Notes: generated by a model not told the origin, from the sequence alone. DNA of 40,560 bases from Bradyrhizobium jicamae (GCF_001440395.1 NZ_LLXZ01000161.1:1-40560); one strand, 5' to 3'; positions 15,486 through 23,096 are shown, numbered from the stretch's first letter. Numbers and translations are program-made.

Positions 15486-15764
15486 GATTCCAAGCCCTTT
15501 CTTGTCTGCAGCCGGCGGAACCGCCCCGGACACGCGAAAGCACGCCCTGAAGGAGGCTGCCGGCGCCCGCGGCCCCCGCGGCGGCAGAAAAACCGCTTTT
15601 CCTCCCCCAATCCGGCGGAACAAGCAGTCCAGAATCGTTCTATTGGCACCCTTGCCGTGAGAGCGCAAGCCCGCTATCGGCTCGCAAGCGTGCAATGCAC
15701 TAAATCCGCGCCCGGCCGTGATTTATTCGAGACATTTCGTTCGCGCCAGCAAAGCCCCGACCCC

Positions 15765-16250
15765 ATGCAGATTGCGCTTTTTCAGCCTGATATTCCCCAG
15801 AACACGGGAACGATTCTGCGCCTGTGTGCCTGCCTGGGCGTGGCCGCCCACATTATCGAGCCGGCCGGATTTCCGATCTCCGACCGGCATTTCCGCCGGG
15901 CGGGAATGGACTATCTTGATCATGTCGCCCTCACCCGCCACGACTCATGGTCAAAATTCGCGCAATGGCGTAACGAGGCGGGTTGCCGGCTGGTGCTGTT
16001 TACCACCAAGGCGGCTGGTTCCTATCTGGATTTCCGCTACGAGAAGGACGACGTCCTGCTGTTCGGGCGGGAATCGGCCGGGGTTACCGACGAGGTCGCC
16101 GCCGCGGCCGATGCGCGGCTGCTGATCCCGATCCGACCGGACTTGCGCTCGCTCAATGTCGCCATGGCGGCTGCCATGGCATTGGGTGAGGCAGTGCGGC
16201 AGACCGGTTCCGCGATCCAGGCCGATGCGGTTCTCAAGGAGAGAAGGTGA
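15765..16250 (+). CDS. trmL: tRNA (cytidine/uridine-34-2'-O)-methyltransferase
   Basis: The 161-residue SPOUT methyltransferase has MQIALFQPDIPQNTGTILRL at its N-terminus, the family's trademark. The knot region includes VLLFGRESAGVTDEV and the C-terminal LLIPIRPDLRSLNVAMAAAM, which bind SAM. TrmL methylates the wobble ribose of tRNA-Leu isoacceptors. ATG 15765 is chosen because the family's first residues are MxIALxxPxIPxNTG; the frame is open far upstream but non-homologous there. The stop codon overlaps the queE start by four bases (GTGA), so the two are translationally coupled. Both concern tRNA anticodon-loop modification. Confidence 0.95.
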   Translation: MQIALFQPDIPQNTGTILRLCACLGVAAHIIEPAGFPISDRHFRRAGMDYLDHVALTRHDSWSKFAQWRNEAGCRLVLFTTKAAGSYLDFRYEKDDVLLFGRESAGVTDEVAAAADARLLIPIRPDLRSLNVAMAAAMALGEAVRQTGSAIQADAVLKERR

Positions 16251-16879
16251 GTTACGCGGTCAAAGAGATATTCCTGACCCTGCAGGGCGAAGGCGCACAT
16301 GCCGGCCGCGCGGCAGTGTTCTGCCGTTTTGCCGGGTGCAATCTCTGGACCGGCCGCGAACAGGACCGCGCGACCGCCACCTGCCAGTTCTGCGATACCG
16401 ATTTCGTCGGCACCGACGGCACGCTGGGCGGCCGCTACGCCACGGCGGATGACCTCGCCGACACCATCGCCGGGCAATGGACCGGGGACAATACCAACCG
16501 CTATGTCGTGCTGACCGGCGGCGAGCCGCTGCTGCAGGTGGACAGCGCCTTCATCGACGCGCTGCATGCGCGCGGCTTTTCGATCGGCATCGAGACCAAC
16601 GGCACGATCGAGCCGCCCGCGGGGATGGACTGGGTCTGCGTCAGCCCGAAGGCCGGCGCCGGCCTCGTGGTGCGTCGCGGCCACGAGTTGAAGCTGGTCT
16701 ATCCGCAGGCAGGCGCTGTGCCGGAAGACTTCGCAGGCCTCGACTTCGAGCGCTTCTCGCTGCAGCCGATGGACGGCCCCGACGTGCTCGACAACACCGC
16801 ACGCGCGGTCGACTACTGCCTGCGCCATCCGCAATGGCGGCTCAGCCTGCAAACGCACAAGACACTCGGTATCAGATAA
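16247..16879 (+). CDS. queE: 7-carboxy-7-deazaguanine synthase
   Basis: This 210-residue radical-SAM enzyme of queuosine synthesis turns 6-carboxytetrahydropterin into 7-carboxy-7-deazaguanine. It begins at GTG 16247, overlapping trmL by four bases, after AAGGAGAGAAG. The 4Fe-4S cysteines are in CNLWTGREQDRATATC followed by QFC, that is C-x14-C-x2-C rather than the usual C-x3-C-x2-C. The x14 spacing is known from the Burkholderia multivorans QueE. The SAM motif TGGEPLLQ is near residue 88. queD follows after 31 bases. queC and queF are not in the window. Length and motifs fit the short QueE class. Confidence 0.95.
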   Translation: MSYAVKEIFLTLQGEGAHAGRAAVFCRFAGCNLWTGREQDRATATCQFCDTDFVGTDGTLGGRYATADDLADTIAGQWTGDNTNRYVVLTGGEPLLQVDSAFIDALHARGFSIGIETNGTIEPPAGMDWVCVSPKAGAGLVVRRGHELKLVYPQAGAVPEDFAGLDFERFSLQPMDGPDVLDNTARAVDYCLRHPQWRLSLQTHKTLGIR

Positions 16880-16910
16880 TTTGGCATCAGACGGGACCTA
16901 GACGTTCAAG

Positions 16911-17276
16911 ATGTGGGAACTGACGAAATCATTTCGCTTCGAGGCCGCGCATTCGCTGAAGGGGACGACCTTCGGCGCGGACAGCGAGGAAATTCACGGC
17001 CACTCGTTTCGCGCCGAGGTGAGCGTGCGCGGCACGCCCGATCCGGAAACCGGCATGGTGCTCGATCTCGGCCTGCTCGAACGCAGCATGGAAGAGGTCC
17101 GGAAGGCGCTCGACCACCGGCTCCTCAACAAGGTCGAGGCGCTGGGGATGCCGACGCTGGAAAACATCTCGCGCTACATCTTCGAGCGGGTCCAGCACGC
17201 CGGCAAGATCACCCGCGTCAGCGTCCACCGCGACAGTTGCAACGAGAGCTGCACTTACTTTGGGCCGCAGGGCTAG
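16911..17276 (+). CDS. queD: QueD / 6-pyruvoyltetrahydropterin synthase family protein lacking the catalytic Cys
   Basis: The 121-residue T-fold protein has zinc ligands His14 (FRFEAAHSL), His29 and His31 (IHGHSF), plus DHRLLN and a Glu-containing RVSVHRDSCNESCTYF near the C-terminus. Next to queE it would normally be QueD, which makes 6-carboxytetrahydropterin from dihydroneopterin triphosphate. QueD proteins carry a catalytic Cys just before HGH (CxxxHGH). Here that stretch is ADSEEIHGH: there is no Cys, and Glu26 sits three residues before His29, an ExxHGH motif. That motif is the mark of PTPS-III proteins, which can replace dihydroneopterin aldolase in folate synthesis. The gene order favours queuosine, the motif favours the variant reaction. 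The symbol is given for family and context only. Confidence 0.8.
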   Translation: MWELTKSFRFEAAHSLKGTTFGADSEEIHGHSFRAEVSVRGTPDPETGMVLDLGLLERSMEEVRKALDHRLLNKVEALGMPTLENISRYIFERVQHAGKITRVSVHRDSCNESCTYFGPQG

Positions 17277-17283
17277 ACTTCAC

Positions 17284-17366
17284 CGTCATTGCGAGGAGCG
17301 AAGCGACGAAGCAATCCATTCTTTTCTCGTTGCGCGATGGATTGCTTCGCTGCGCTCGCAATGACG
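17284..17366. repeat. Palindromic interspersed repeat, family B copy 2
   Basis: This 83-bp element has perfect 12-bp inverted ends CGTCATTGCGAG and CTCGCAATGACG, and internal arms GAAGCAATCCAT and ATGGATTGCTTC (12 bp). It lies between queD and hemF, ending 21 bases before the hemF ATG, so its fold could affect hemF translation or end the queD transcript. Confidence 0.88.
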
Positions 17367-17387
17367 CCGGAAAACTCGGAATTGCAT

Positions 17388-18275
17388 ATGGACGTATCCG
17401 TCATCGACGATCGCAAGAGGCGCGCAAGAACCTGGTTCGAAACGCTGCGCAACAACATCTGCGCGGCGTTCGAACGGCTGGAGGACGATGCGCCCCCTGC
17501 CCTCTATCCCGGCGACGCCGGACGTTTCGTGCGGACGCCATGGGACCGCACCGACCATACCGGCAAGCCCGGCGGCGGCGGCGTGATGTCGATCATGCGC
17601 GGGCGGTTGTTCGAGAAGGTCGGCGTGCATTGCTCGACCGTGCATGGCGAATTCGCGCCAGAGTTCCGCGCGCAGATTCCGGGCGCGGCCGACGATCCCA
17701 GGTTCTGGGCCTCGGGCATTTCGCTGATCGCACATATGCACAATCCGCATGTGCCGGCGGTGCACATGAACACCCGCTTCGTCGTCACCACCAAGGCCTG
17801 GTTCGGCGGCGGCGCCGATCTGACGCCGGTGCTCGACCGCCGGCGCACCCAGCAAGACCCCGATACGCTGGCTTTCCATCAGGCGATGAAGGAAGCCTGC
17901 GGCGGATCGAGCAGCGTGGCCGATTACGACAAATACAAGAAATGGTGCGACGAATATTTCTACCTGCCGCACCGCCAGGAAGCGCGCGGCATCGGCGGGA
18001 TCTTCTACGACTGGCATGACTCGGGCGACTGGGATGCCGACCTCGCCTTCACGCAGGAGGTCGGCCGCGCCTTCCTGAAAATCTATCCCGACCTCGTCCG
18101 GCGCAATTTTGCGCTGCCGTGGAACGCCGCCGACCGCGAGGAGCAATTGATCCGGCGCGGGCGCTACGTCGAGTTCAACCTGCTCTACGACCGCGGCACG
18201 ATCTTTGGGCTGAAAACCGGCGGTAATGTCGATTCCATCCTCTCGTCGATGCCGCCGGAGGTAAAGTGGCCATGA
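17388..18275 (+). CDS. hemF: Oxygen-dependent coproporphyrinogen III oxidase
   Basis: The 295-residue cytosolic haem-synthesis enzyme uses O2 to decarboxylate coproporphyrinogen III to protoporphyrinogen IX (E. coli HemF, 299 residues). Visible landmarks are the dimer/active-site stretch RFVVTTKAWFGGGADLTPVL near residue 130, GGGGVMSIMRGRLFEKVGVHCS near residue 60, and YVEFNLLYDRGTIFGLKTGG near the C-terminus. The ATG at 17388 is chosen. The frame is open back to 17289, but that part is repeat 17284-17366 and encodes no family sequence. No operon partner: the next gene starts 67 bases later with its own good ribosome site. Haem supply links it loosely to the nearby bc1 genes, without proof of co-regulation. 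Confidence 0.96.
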   Translation: MDVSVIDDRKRRARTWFETLRNNICAAFERLEDDAPPALYPGDAGRFVRTPWDRTDHTGKPGGGGVMSIMRGRLFEKVGVHCSTVHGEFAPEFRAQIPGAADDPRFWASGISLIAHMHNPHVPAVHMNTRFVVTTKAWFGGGADLTPVLDRRRTQQDPDTLAFHQAMKEACGGSSSVADYDKYKKWCDEYFYLPHRQEARGIGGIFYDWHDSGDWDADLAFTQEVGRAFLKIYPDLVRRNFALPWNAADREEQLIRRGRYVEFNLLYDRGTIFGLKTGGNVDSILSSMPPEVKWP

Positions 18276-18342
18276 TCGCATGATCAGCTTGTCATGACGG
18301 ATCGCTAGGGTGCGATTCGTCATGCAATCCAAGGAGCAGATC

Positions 18343-18618
18343 ATGGACTTGAAACCGGGCGACGTCGTCATTCTTAAGTCGGGCGGCCATCCTCTCACCG
18401 TGGTGGAGGTCAAGGACGGCAACGTCGTGTGTGTATGGATGGGCAATGAAGGCGATCTGTTTCGCGAGACGCTGCCGCTTGCCGTCCTGGAACTCGCCGA
18501 GACCGATATGTCCGACGATGAGGATGAAGACGAGGACGACGAGGAAGAGGAAGACGAGGACGACGAAGAGGAAGACGAGGAAGAGGACGAGGGCGACCGC
18601 CGCAACAAGGTTGCGTAA
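18343..18618 (+). CDS. DUF2158 family protein with hyperacidic C-terminal tail
   Basis: The 91-residue protein starts at ATG 18343 with AAGGAG six bases upstream; an in-frame GTG at 18310 is weaker. Residues 1-50 match the small DUF2158 (YodC-like) domain: LKPGDVVILKSGGHPLTVVEV, then VVCVWMGNEGDLFRETLPLAVLEL. From about residue 57 to 84 nearly every residue is Asp or Glu, followed by a basic end, RRNK. The underlying DNA is a purine-only GAN tract on the plus strand. The fold is predicted to be a small beta-barrel; function is unknown. Such tails often act as flexible polyanions that bind basic proteins or metal ions, which is only inference. It is followed by a strong terminator. Confidence 0.85.
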   Translation: MDLKPGDVVILKSGGHPLTVVEVKDGNVVCVWMGNEGDLFRETLPLAVLELAETDMSDDEDEDEDDEEEEDEDDEEEDEEEDEGDRRNKVA

Positions 18619-18624
18619 GTAATT

Positions 18625-18663
18625 GACGCCGCCCGGCATTCATGGCCCGGCGGCGTCGTTTTT
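18625..18663 (+). terminator. Rho-independent terminator after the DUF2158 gene
   Basis: GACGCCGCC (18625-18633) pairs perfectly with GGCGGCGTC (18649-18657), closing a loop with extra CGG/CCC contacts. The run GTTTTT follows. It begins seven bases after the stop codon at 18616-18618. Confidence 0.9.
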
Positions 18664-18759
18664 GCGGGATTGGACCCGGTGCGGCTGATCTGATATTCGC
18701 GGCAGATCGGCCACGGTTTCCGGCGGCCATGAGCCTTATGTGAGAACACCGCGAAAACG

Positions 18760-19488
18760 ATGACCGAACTCCCCCGCGCGATGCTGATCGACATGGACGA
18801 CACCATCCTGTCGGCCTATGGCCGCCCGGAAATCGCCTGGCACAACGTCGCATCCGAATTTGCCGCCGAGTTCGGGCCGCTGACCTCGCAGCAGGTCGCC
18901 ACTGCCGTTCTGGATTCCGCGCGCAAGTTCTGGGCGGTTGCCGAGGCCGAATGGCGGCTCAAGCTGGACGAGGCGCGGCGCATCACCGTCAGGAACGGAT
19001 TTACCGCACTTGCTGCAGGCGGCCACGCATTGCCGGAGGAACTGGCAATACGGTTCGCCGACCGCTTCACCGCCTACCGTGAAGAGGAAATGTTCGTCTT
19101 CCCTGGCGCGCATGACGCCATCGACGCGTTGAAGGCGCGCGGCGTGAAACTGGCGCTGGTGACGAACGGCGCCGCCGGCACCCAGCGCGCCAAGGTCGAG
19201 CGCTTCGCGCTGTCGCACCGCTTCGATCATATCCAGATCGAGGGCGAGCACGGTTTCGGCAAGCCGGACGAGCGCGCCTATCTGCACGCCATGCAGACGC
19301 TCGGCGTCACCGCGTCCGACACCTGGATGATCGGCGACAATCTGGAATGGGAAGTCGTGGCGCCGCAGCGGCTCGGCATCTACGCCATCTGGATCGACGT
19401 GCATGGCGACGGCCTGCCACCGGACTCCACCATCAAGCCCAACCGCATCATCCGCTCCTTGACGGAACTGCTGCCCCGCGAGCGCTGA
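18760..19488 (+). CDS. HAD superfamily (subfamily IA) phosphatase
   Basis: The 242-residue protein has motif I LIDMDDTIL (residues 9-17, nucleophile Asp11 and Asp13). Motif II is VTNGAAGTQRAKVERF, motif III Lys is in GFGKPDERAYLHA and motif IV is TWMIGDNLEWEV. The helical cap between motifs I and II (residues ~20-110) places it with the YjjG/PGP-like group of small-molecule or nucleotide phosphatases. The ATG at 18760 gives a complete fold. A terminator (18625-18663) precedes it and about 160 bases of regulatory sequence follow, so it appears monocistronic. The substrate cannot be deduced. Confidence 0.9.
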   Translation: MTELPRAMLIDMDDTILSAYGRPEIAWHNVASEFAAEFGPLTSQQVATAVLDSARKFWAVAEAEWRLKLDEARRITVRNGFTALAAGGHALPEELAIRFADRFTAYREEEMFVFPGAHDAIDALKARGVKLALVTNGAAGTQRAKVERFALSHRFDHIQIEGEHGFGKPDERAYLHAMQTLGVTASDTWMIGDNLEWEVVAPQRLGIYAIWIDVHGDGLPPDSTIKPNRIIRSLTELLPRER

Positions 19489-19494
19489 CAGAGT

Positions 19495-19527
19495 GCCTGA
19501 AGTTCGCCTGAAGTTCGCCTGAAGTTT
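19495..19527 (+). repeat. Three tandem 11-bp direct repeats
   Basis: GCCTGAAGTTC occurs twice and GCCTGAAGTTT once, head to tail, directly after the HAD gene and 124 bases before the ATG at 19651. One unit equals one helical turn, so proteins bound to successive units would face the same side of the DNA. Confidence 0.8.
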
Positions 19528-19561
19528 CCCGGGCGGGAGGCTTCCACACGATCGCGTGTAG

Positions 19562-19577
19562 TGTGAGCTGGCTCACA
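19562..19577. promoter_or_regulatory. CRP/FNR-type operator
   Basis: TGTGAGCTGGCTCACA is a perfect match to the CRP consensus half-sites TGTGA-N6-TCACA with 7-bp inverted arms. It lies 74 bases before the ATG at 19651. No promoter boxes can be placed with confidence nearby. Confidence 0.6.
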
Positions 19578-19650
19578 GTGCGAAGGCTGGCAATCCCAGA
19601 TTGTGCCGACGTTGGTTCAAGGTTGAAGTCCGAGGTTGGGGAGTTCACCG

Positions 19651-20712
19651 ATGCCGAACGACGACACGCACAAGCCGCCGTCTGAGGCGGACGACACTGC
19701 ACCGAAATCCGCCCCGCAGAGGTGGTTCTGGACCACCGTCAAAGGGCTGTCACTGTTCACCGTGCTGAGCGGCCTGTTCACCGTGCTGAGCAGTCTCGCG
19801 GTCGGCTATTTCCAGTATCTCAACGCCTATCAGGAGAAGGTGAGCAGCCAGGCCAAGGAAGACATGACTTTGGCGGCGGCAACTTTCACCGATATCTCAC
19901 ACCCGTTCTCCGAAGTGCATGCACTGCAGCAGACGCTTTATGCGGATTTCGCGCGGGCCGTCGGCGAGAAATCCGAGGCGAGTAACAAGACGCTGACCAC
20001 CAGGAACGCGCTGGCGATTTCGGAGCGTTATGAGAAAGCGCGGATCGAGCTCCGGGAAAATATCGACCTGCTGACGCGAAAGGCCGAAATCTACATCGAC
20101 TGGGCGAGCGATACCTATCGCGATCCTGCCGAGAAGCGGAACGTCGACGGCGATCCGCTGTCACGACGGGTGTTGCGCGACTACGCCTTCGACTGTTCCG
20201 ACAAGTTCAATTTTCCGGCCTTCGGAAACGTGCATGCGCCGAACGGCAGCATGCGGCCCAAGGAAGTCGCCGACGACAAATATTGCGCGATCGCCGAGAA
20301 ACGCGGCGTTGACGAGATGACCAAACCGGAAGACGCGTTCATCCGGATCTGCGCCGGCCCCAACGACAAGGCAGCCAAGAGAATCAACTGGTACAGCGCC
20401 AAACATCACGTCCTGACGATGCACTACTGCCTTGAGGCCGCACACAACAAGCTGGCGGCGGCACGGCAATGGGCCGCCGGGAGCGACCGCGAAGCCGCGA
20501 GGGAAAGCGATCTCCAGGGAGAGAAGGAGATCAACGCTCAATTGGATGATCTGGCCGGCCGGCTCAACGCATTCAACAGTCTGGCGCTGTACCGGATGGA
20601 GCAAATTCGGGTAAAATATCGCCCGGCCGGCCTTTGGTGCAAAGTGCCGTTTGTCTGGAACCTACGAAGCTTGAATTGCTTCCCGATCCGCACGGCATCG
20701 CTCACTCGTTGA
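19651..20712 (+). CDS. Unrecognised membrane-anchored protein
   Basis: The protein has 353 residues from ATG 19651; an in-frame TTG at 19636 is less likely. A Pro/Asp-rich N-terminus of ~25 residues precedes one membrane helix (about residues 29-52, within TVKGLSLFTVLSGLFTVLSS). The remaining ~300 residues are soluble and mostly helical, with charged stretches such as RKAEIYIDWASDTYRDPAEK. The soluble part has seven cysteines, in DCSDKF, DDKYCAIAEK, IRICAGPND, MHYCLEAAH, LWCKVPF and LNCFPIR plus neighbours, so a periplasmic, disulfide-bearing domain is possible. I do not recognise the family. It is alone, behind triple direct repeats and a CRP-like site, and is convergent with the TauE gene. 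Confidence 0.75.
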   Translation: MPNDDTHKPPSEADDTAPKSAPQRWFWTTVKGLSLFTVLSGLFTVLSSLAVGYFQYLNAYQEKVSSQAKEDMTLAAATFTDISHPFSEVHALQQTLYADFARAVGEKSEASNKTLTTRNALAISERYEKARIELRENIDLLTRKAEIYIDWASDTYRDPAEKRNVDGDPLSRRVLRDYAFDCSDKFNFPAFGNVHAPNGSMRPKEVADDKYCAIAEKRGVDEMTKPEDAFIRICAGPNDKAAKRINWYSAKHHVLTMHYCLEAAHNKLAAARQWAAGSDREAARESDLQGEKEINAQLDDLAGRLNAFNSLALYRMEQIRVKYRPAGLWCKVPFVWNLRSLNCFPIRTASLTR

Positions 20713-20717
20713 CCGGC

Positions 20718-20818
20718 TATAGCGTTTTCGAGCGAAGTGGGTACCGGTTCGCGTGAAGAAAACGCGTCAAAACAAGAATCTGGAGCTTCGGTTCTGATTC
20801 AATCAGAACCGATAAGCT
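20718..20818. repeat. Interspersed repeat with 23-bp palindrome, family E
   Basis: About 100 bp between two convergent genes, beginning TATAGCGTTTTCGAGCGAAG and ending in a palindrome at 20789-20811 (arms CGGTTCTGATT and AATCAGAACCG around one base). From memory, similar elements are scattered in Bradyrhizobium genomes. It abuts the TauE stop codon and could fold as a bidirectional transcript end. Confidence 0.65.
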
Positions 20819-21580
20819 TCAGTGCCGCAGCGCCGCGGTGATCATGACGAGGCCGCCGACCATCACGGCGGCATCGAGGATCGCGGTGTGGATATGCACC
20901 GGCATGCGCTCGACGAAAGCCTTGGCGAAGAACGCGCCGGGGATCGCGATGGCGCCGATCAGGAGGGCAAGGGCCAGCACCTGCGCCGTGACGACGCCGG
21001 CCATGCCGAACACGGAAATCTTGATGAGACCGGTCACGACCGAGATCACCGCGTCGGTGGCGATCACCGCGGCGCCCTCGAGGCCGGACGCCATGAGCAG
21101 GGACAGCAGGATCACGCCGGAGCCTGACGTGCCGCCGACCAGCACGCCATAACCGAGCGCGCTGACACCGAGACCGGTATCGCCGATCCTGACCTCGCGG
21201 CGTTTGGCCAGCCGGCGCAGCGGCACGCTCAGGATCAGCATGCTGCCGATCACGAGCGCCGCGCCGGCGCTGGTCAGCCGCGTGTAACCATAGGCGCCGA
21301 GCGCGGTGGTCAGCATGGCGGCGCCGATCACGATCAGCGCGCGGCGTCGATCGGCGTAGCGAAAATACGCCACGAAGCGGCTGATATTGGTGAAGATCGC
21401 GGAGATCGCGATGATCGGCACCACCGGCTCGGCACCGACCATCGGCACCAGCACCAGCGGCATCAGCGCGCCGGTGCCGTAGCCGGCCAGGCCGCCGATG
21501 ACGGAGGCCAGCAGCGCCATGCCGCCAACCAGCACGAGCTGGCCGAGCGAAATGTCAGCGAAGCCGGCGAGAATGTTCAC
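20819..21580 (-). CDS. TauE/SafE family sulfite/organosulfonate exporter-like permease
   Basis: The 253-residue polytopic membrane protein has seven to eight hydrophobic segments. The family's repeated halves are visible: GGLAGYGTGALMPLVLVPMV near residue 30, and VLVGGTSGSGVILLSLLMASGL near residue 150. TauE/SafE proteins export small anions such as sulfite, sulfolactate or sulfoacetate; no sulfur-metabolism genes adjoin, so the substrate is open. It starts with GTG at 21580, which overlaps the cca stop codon by four bases (GTGA). It is therefore the last gene of the translationally coupled chain that begins at 24375. Its stop abuts repeat 20718-20818. Confidence 0.9.
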   Translation of the reverse strand: MNILAGFADISLGQLVLVGGMALLASVIGGLAGYGTGALMPLVLVPMVGAEPVVPIIAISAIFTNISRFVAYFRYADRRRALIVIGAAMLTTALGAYGYTRLTSAGAALVIGSMLILSVPLRRLAKRREVRIGDTGLGVSALGYGVLVGGTSGSGVILLSLLMASGLEGAAVIATDAVISVVTGLIKISVFGMAGVVTAQVLALALLIGAIAIPGAFFAKAFVERMPVHIHTAILDAAVMVGGLVMITAALRH

Positions 21581-22836
21581 AGCCGGTGATCTCGGGTGAA
21601 ACGCGCGGCGGCCTGATCGGCGATCGCGGCCAGCGCAGATGGTTCAAGCGGAAAATCCGCGGCCAGCCAGGCGTCTTCCGCCAGCGTCAGCACGTGGCCG
21701 AGCGCAGGACCTTCAGCAATGCCGCGCGAGATGAAATCGGCTGCCTTCAGCGGAAATTTCGGCGCGCTCCAGCGCTGCGGCAAGGTGGCGAGGTCATGCC
21801 AGGGTGTTGCGCCATTGCCGATGCCGCCGGCCCGCGCCCACGCCAGCATCAGCCGGTCGCGATAAGGATCCTCGCCGAGCCGATAGAGAAGCTGCCGGGC
21901 TCGCGCCTCATCCTTGCTGGCGAACCGCCACCAGCGATGGCCCATCGAGTCCAGCGCCTTGGTTTCCGCGTTGGACAGCCGAAGCCGCGTCGAGAGACGC
22001 CTGGCGTCCTCGGTGACCGCGACCGTGAGCGCGGCGAGCCGGCGCACGGCGTTCGGCGGCAGATCGAGCGCCCGTTCAGCCGCGATCATCGCCGCGAACG
22101 TTCTCGTGTAGGCGACGCCGCCGAAGATCGCCAGCAGCAGTCCGGCATCCGCCATCGCCTGCACCGCGACCGCGGCCCCCTCCGCGACCACCAGCTTCAG
22201 CATCTCCATACGCACGCGTTCGGCGGAGAGGCTCGAAAGCCCGGCGCGTCCGTCGATGCAGGCGAGATAGCCGGCACGATCCGGCTCGCCCGCGCCATAG
22301 GCGGCATGGATGCGAAAGAAACGCAGGATGCGCAGGTAATCCTCGGCGATGCGCTGGCTGGCATCGCCGATGAAGCGCACGCGCCTGGCTTCGATATCGG
22401 CAAGCCCGCCGACATGATCGTGCACCACACCGCCGGCATCGACGGACAGCCCGTTGATGGTGAAGTCGCGCCGTTCGGCGTCGCGGACCCAGTCACGCCC
22501 GAACGCAACCTTGGCCTTGCGGCCGAAGGTCTCGGTATCCTCGCGCAGCGTCGTGACCTCGAAGGGGTGGGATTCGACGACCAGCGTGACCGTGCCGTGG
22601 TCGATCCCGGTCGGCACGCTCTTGATGCCGGCCGCCTTGGCGCGGCGAACGACCTCGTCGGGCAGCGCCGTGGTCGCAATGTCGATATCGCCGAGGGGAA
22701 TTTTCAGAAGCGCATTGCGCACAGCGCCGCCGATCACGCGGGCTTCCTCGCCATCGCCGTTGAGCAACGCGAGCACGCGCGCGGCCGGGCCTGACCTGAG
22801 CCAGGGCGCGTCCGACAGCACGCGGGCCTGGCTCAT
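21577..22836 (-). CDS. cca: CCA tRNA nucleotidyltransferase / poly(A) polymerase family
   Basis: The protein has 419 residues from ATG 22836; the frame is open to 23115 but that part overlaps DUF6111. The head domain has RVIGGAVRNALL (GG motif) followed by GDIDIATTALP with the two catalytic Asp, then RRDFTINGLSVDAGGVVHD and RFIGDASQRIAEDYLRILRFFR near residues 120-190. These match the RRDF and ERxxxE/RxxRF motifs of class II nucleotidyltransferases. The enzyme repairs or adds the 3' CCA of tRNA. Start and stop each overlap neighbouring genes by four bases (ATGA with DUF6111 and GTGA with TauE). Confidence 0.95.
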   Translation of the reverse strand: MSQARVLSDAPWLRSGPAARVLALLNGDGEEARVIGGAVRNALLKIPLGDIDIATTALPDEVVRRAKAAGIKSVPTGIDHGTVTLVVESHPFEVTTLREDTETFGRKAKVAFGRDWVRDAERRDFTINGLSVDAGGVVHDHVGGLADIEARRVRFIGDASQRIAEDYLRILRFFRIHAAYGAGEPDRAGYLACIDGRAGLSSLSAERVRMEMLKLVVAEGAAVAVQAMADAGLLLAIFGGVAYTRTFAAMIAAERALDLPPNAVRRLAALTVAVTEDARRLSTRLRLSNAETKALDSMGHRWWRFASKDEARARQLLYRLGEDPYRDRLMLAWARAGGIGNGATPWHDLATLPQRWSAPKFPLKAADFISRGIAEGPALGHVLTLAEDAWLAADFPLEPSALAAIADQAAARFTRDHRL

Positions 22837-23096
22837 TTCTCGACTCCCTGCACCAGCTTGCCGTCTTCGATATGCGCGGGAATGTAGGTCGAATTCGGCG
22901 GCGCACCGGAGAACTCCGCCAGCAGGACGAAGCTGATCGCGACGAGGAGCAGCGATCCCAGCGCCAGCTTGGCGACGAGGTGCGCCGGCCAGGAGGAGGA
23001 CGCGAGCACACCGGAACGGGTGGCAATCAGGAACAGTGCATAGACCGCGAACGGGATCAGGAAAATTCCGACTTCGGTCAGAATCGGACGGATCAT
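22833..23096 (-). CDS. DUF6111 family small membrane protein
   Basis: The 87-residue protein has two membrane helices: residues ~8-26 (EVGIFLIPFAVYALFLIAT) and ~42-62 (VAKLALGSLLLVAISFVLL). A short soluble end PPNSTYIPAHIEDGKLVQGV follows. The ending and context, between a Nudix and a cca gene, fit DUF6111, a family confined mainly to Rhizobiales. No function is known. Both ends overlap neighbours by four bases, so it is translated as part of the chain. A role linked to the adjacent Nudix or CCA enzymes cannot be inferred from sequence alone. Confidence 0.85.
   Translation of the reverse strand: MIRPILTEVGIFLIPFAVYALFLIATRSGVLASSSWPAHLVAKLALGSLLLVAISFVLLAEFSGAPPNSTYIPAHIEDGKLVQGVEK

Noticed and set aside
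15557..15587. GC-rich stem CTGCCG/CGGCAG with inner CCGCGG repeats, next to a run of A
   Set aside because: Neither strand has a T-run after the stem, and it lies upstream of both fbcF and trmL, so it is not a terminator. It may just reflect GC-rich leader sequence.
15486..15695. Upstream extension of fbcF adding 70 residues
   Set aside because: The extension precedes the twin-arginine signal, which must be near the N-terminus, and shows no family similarity.
17289..17387. Possible N-terminal extension of hemF
   Set aside because: The frame is open, but it translates repeat 17284-17366 and has no similarity to HemF proteins, while ATG 17388 gives the normal length.
19495..19527. Tandem repeat considered as a CRISPR remnant
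   Set aside because: Units are 11 bp, contiguous, without spacers, and no cas gene is present.
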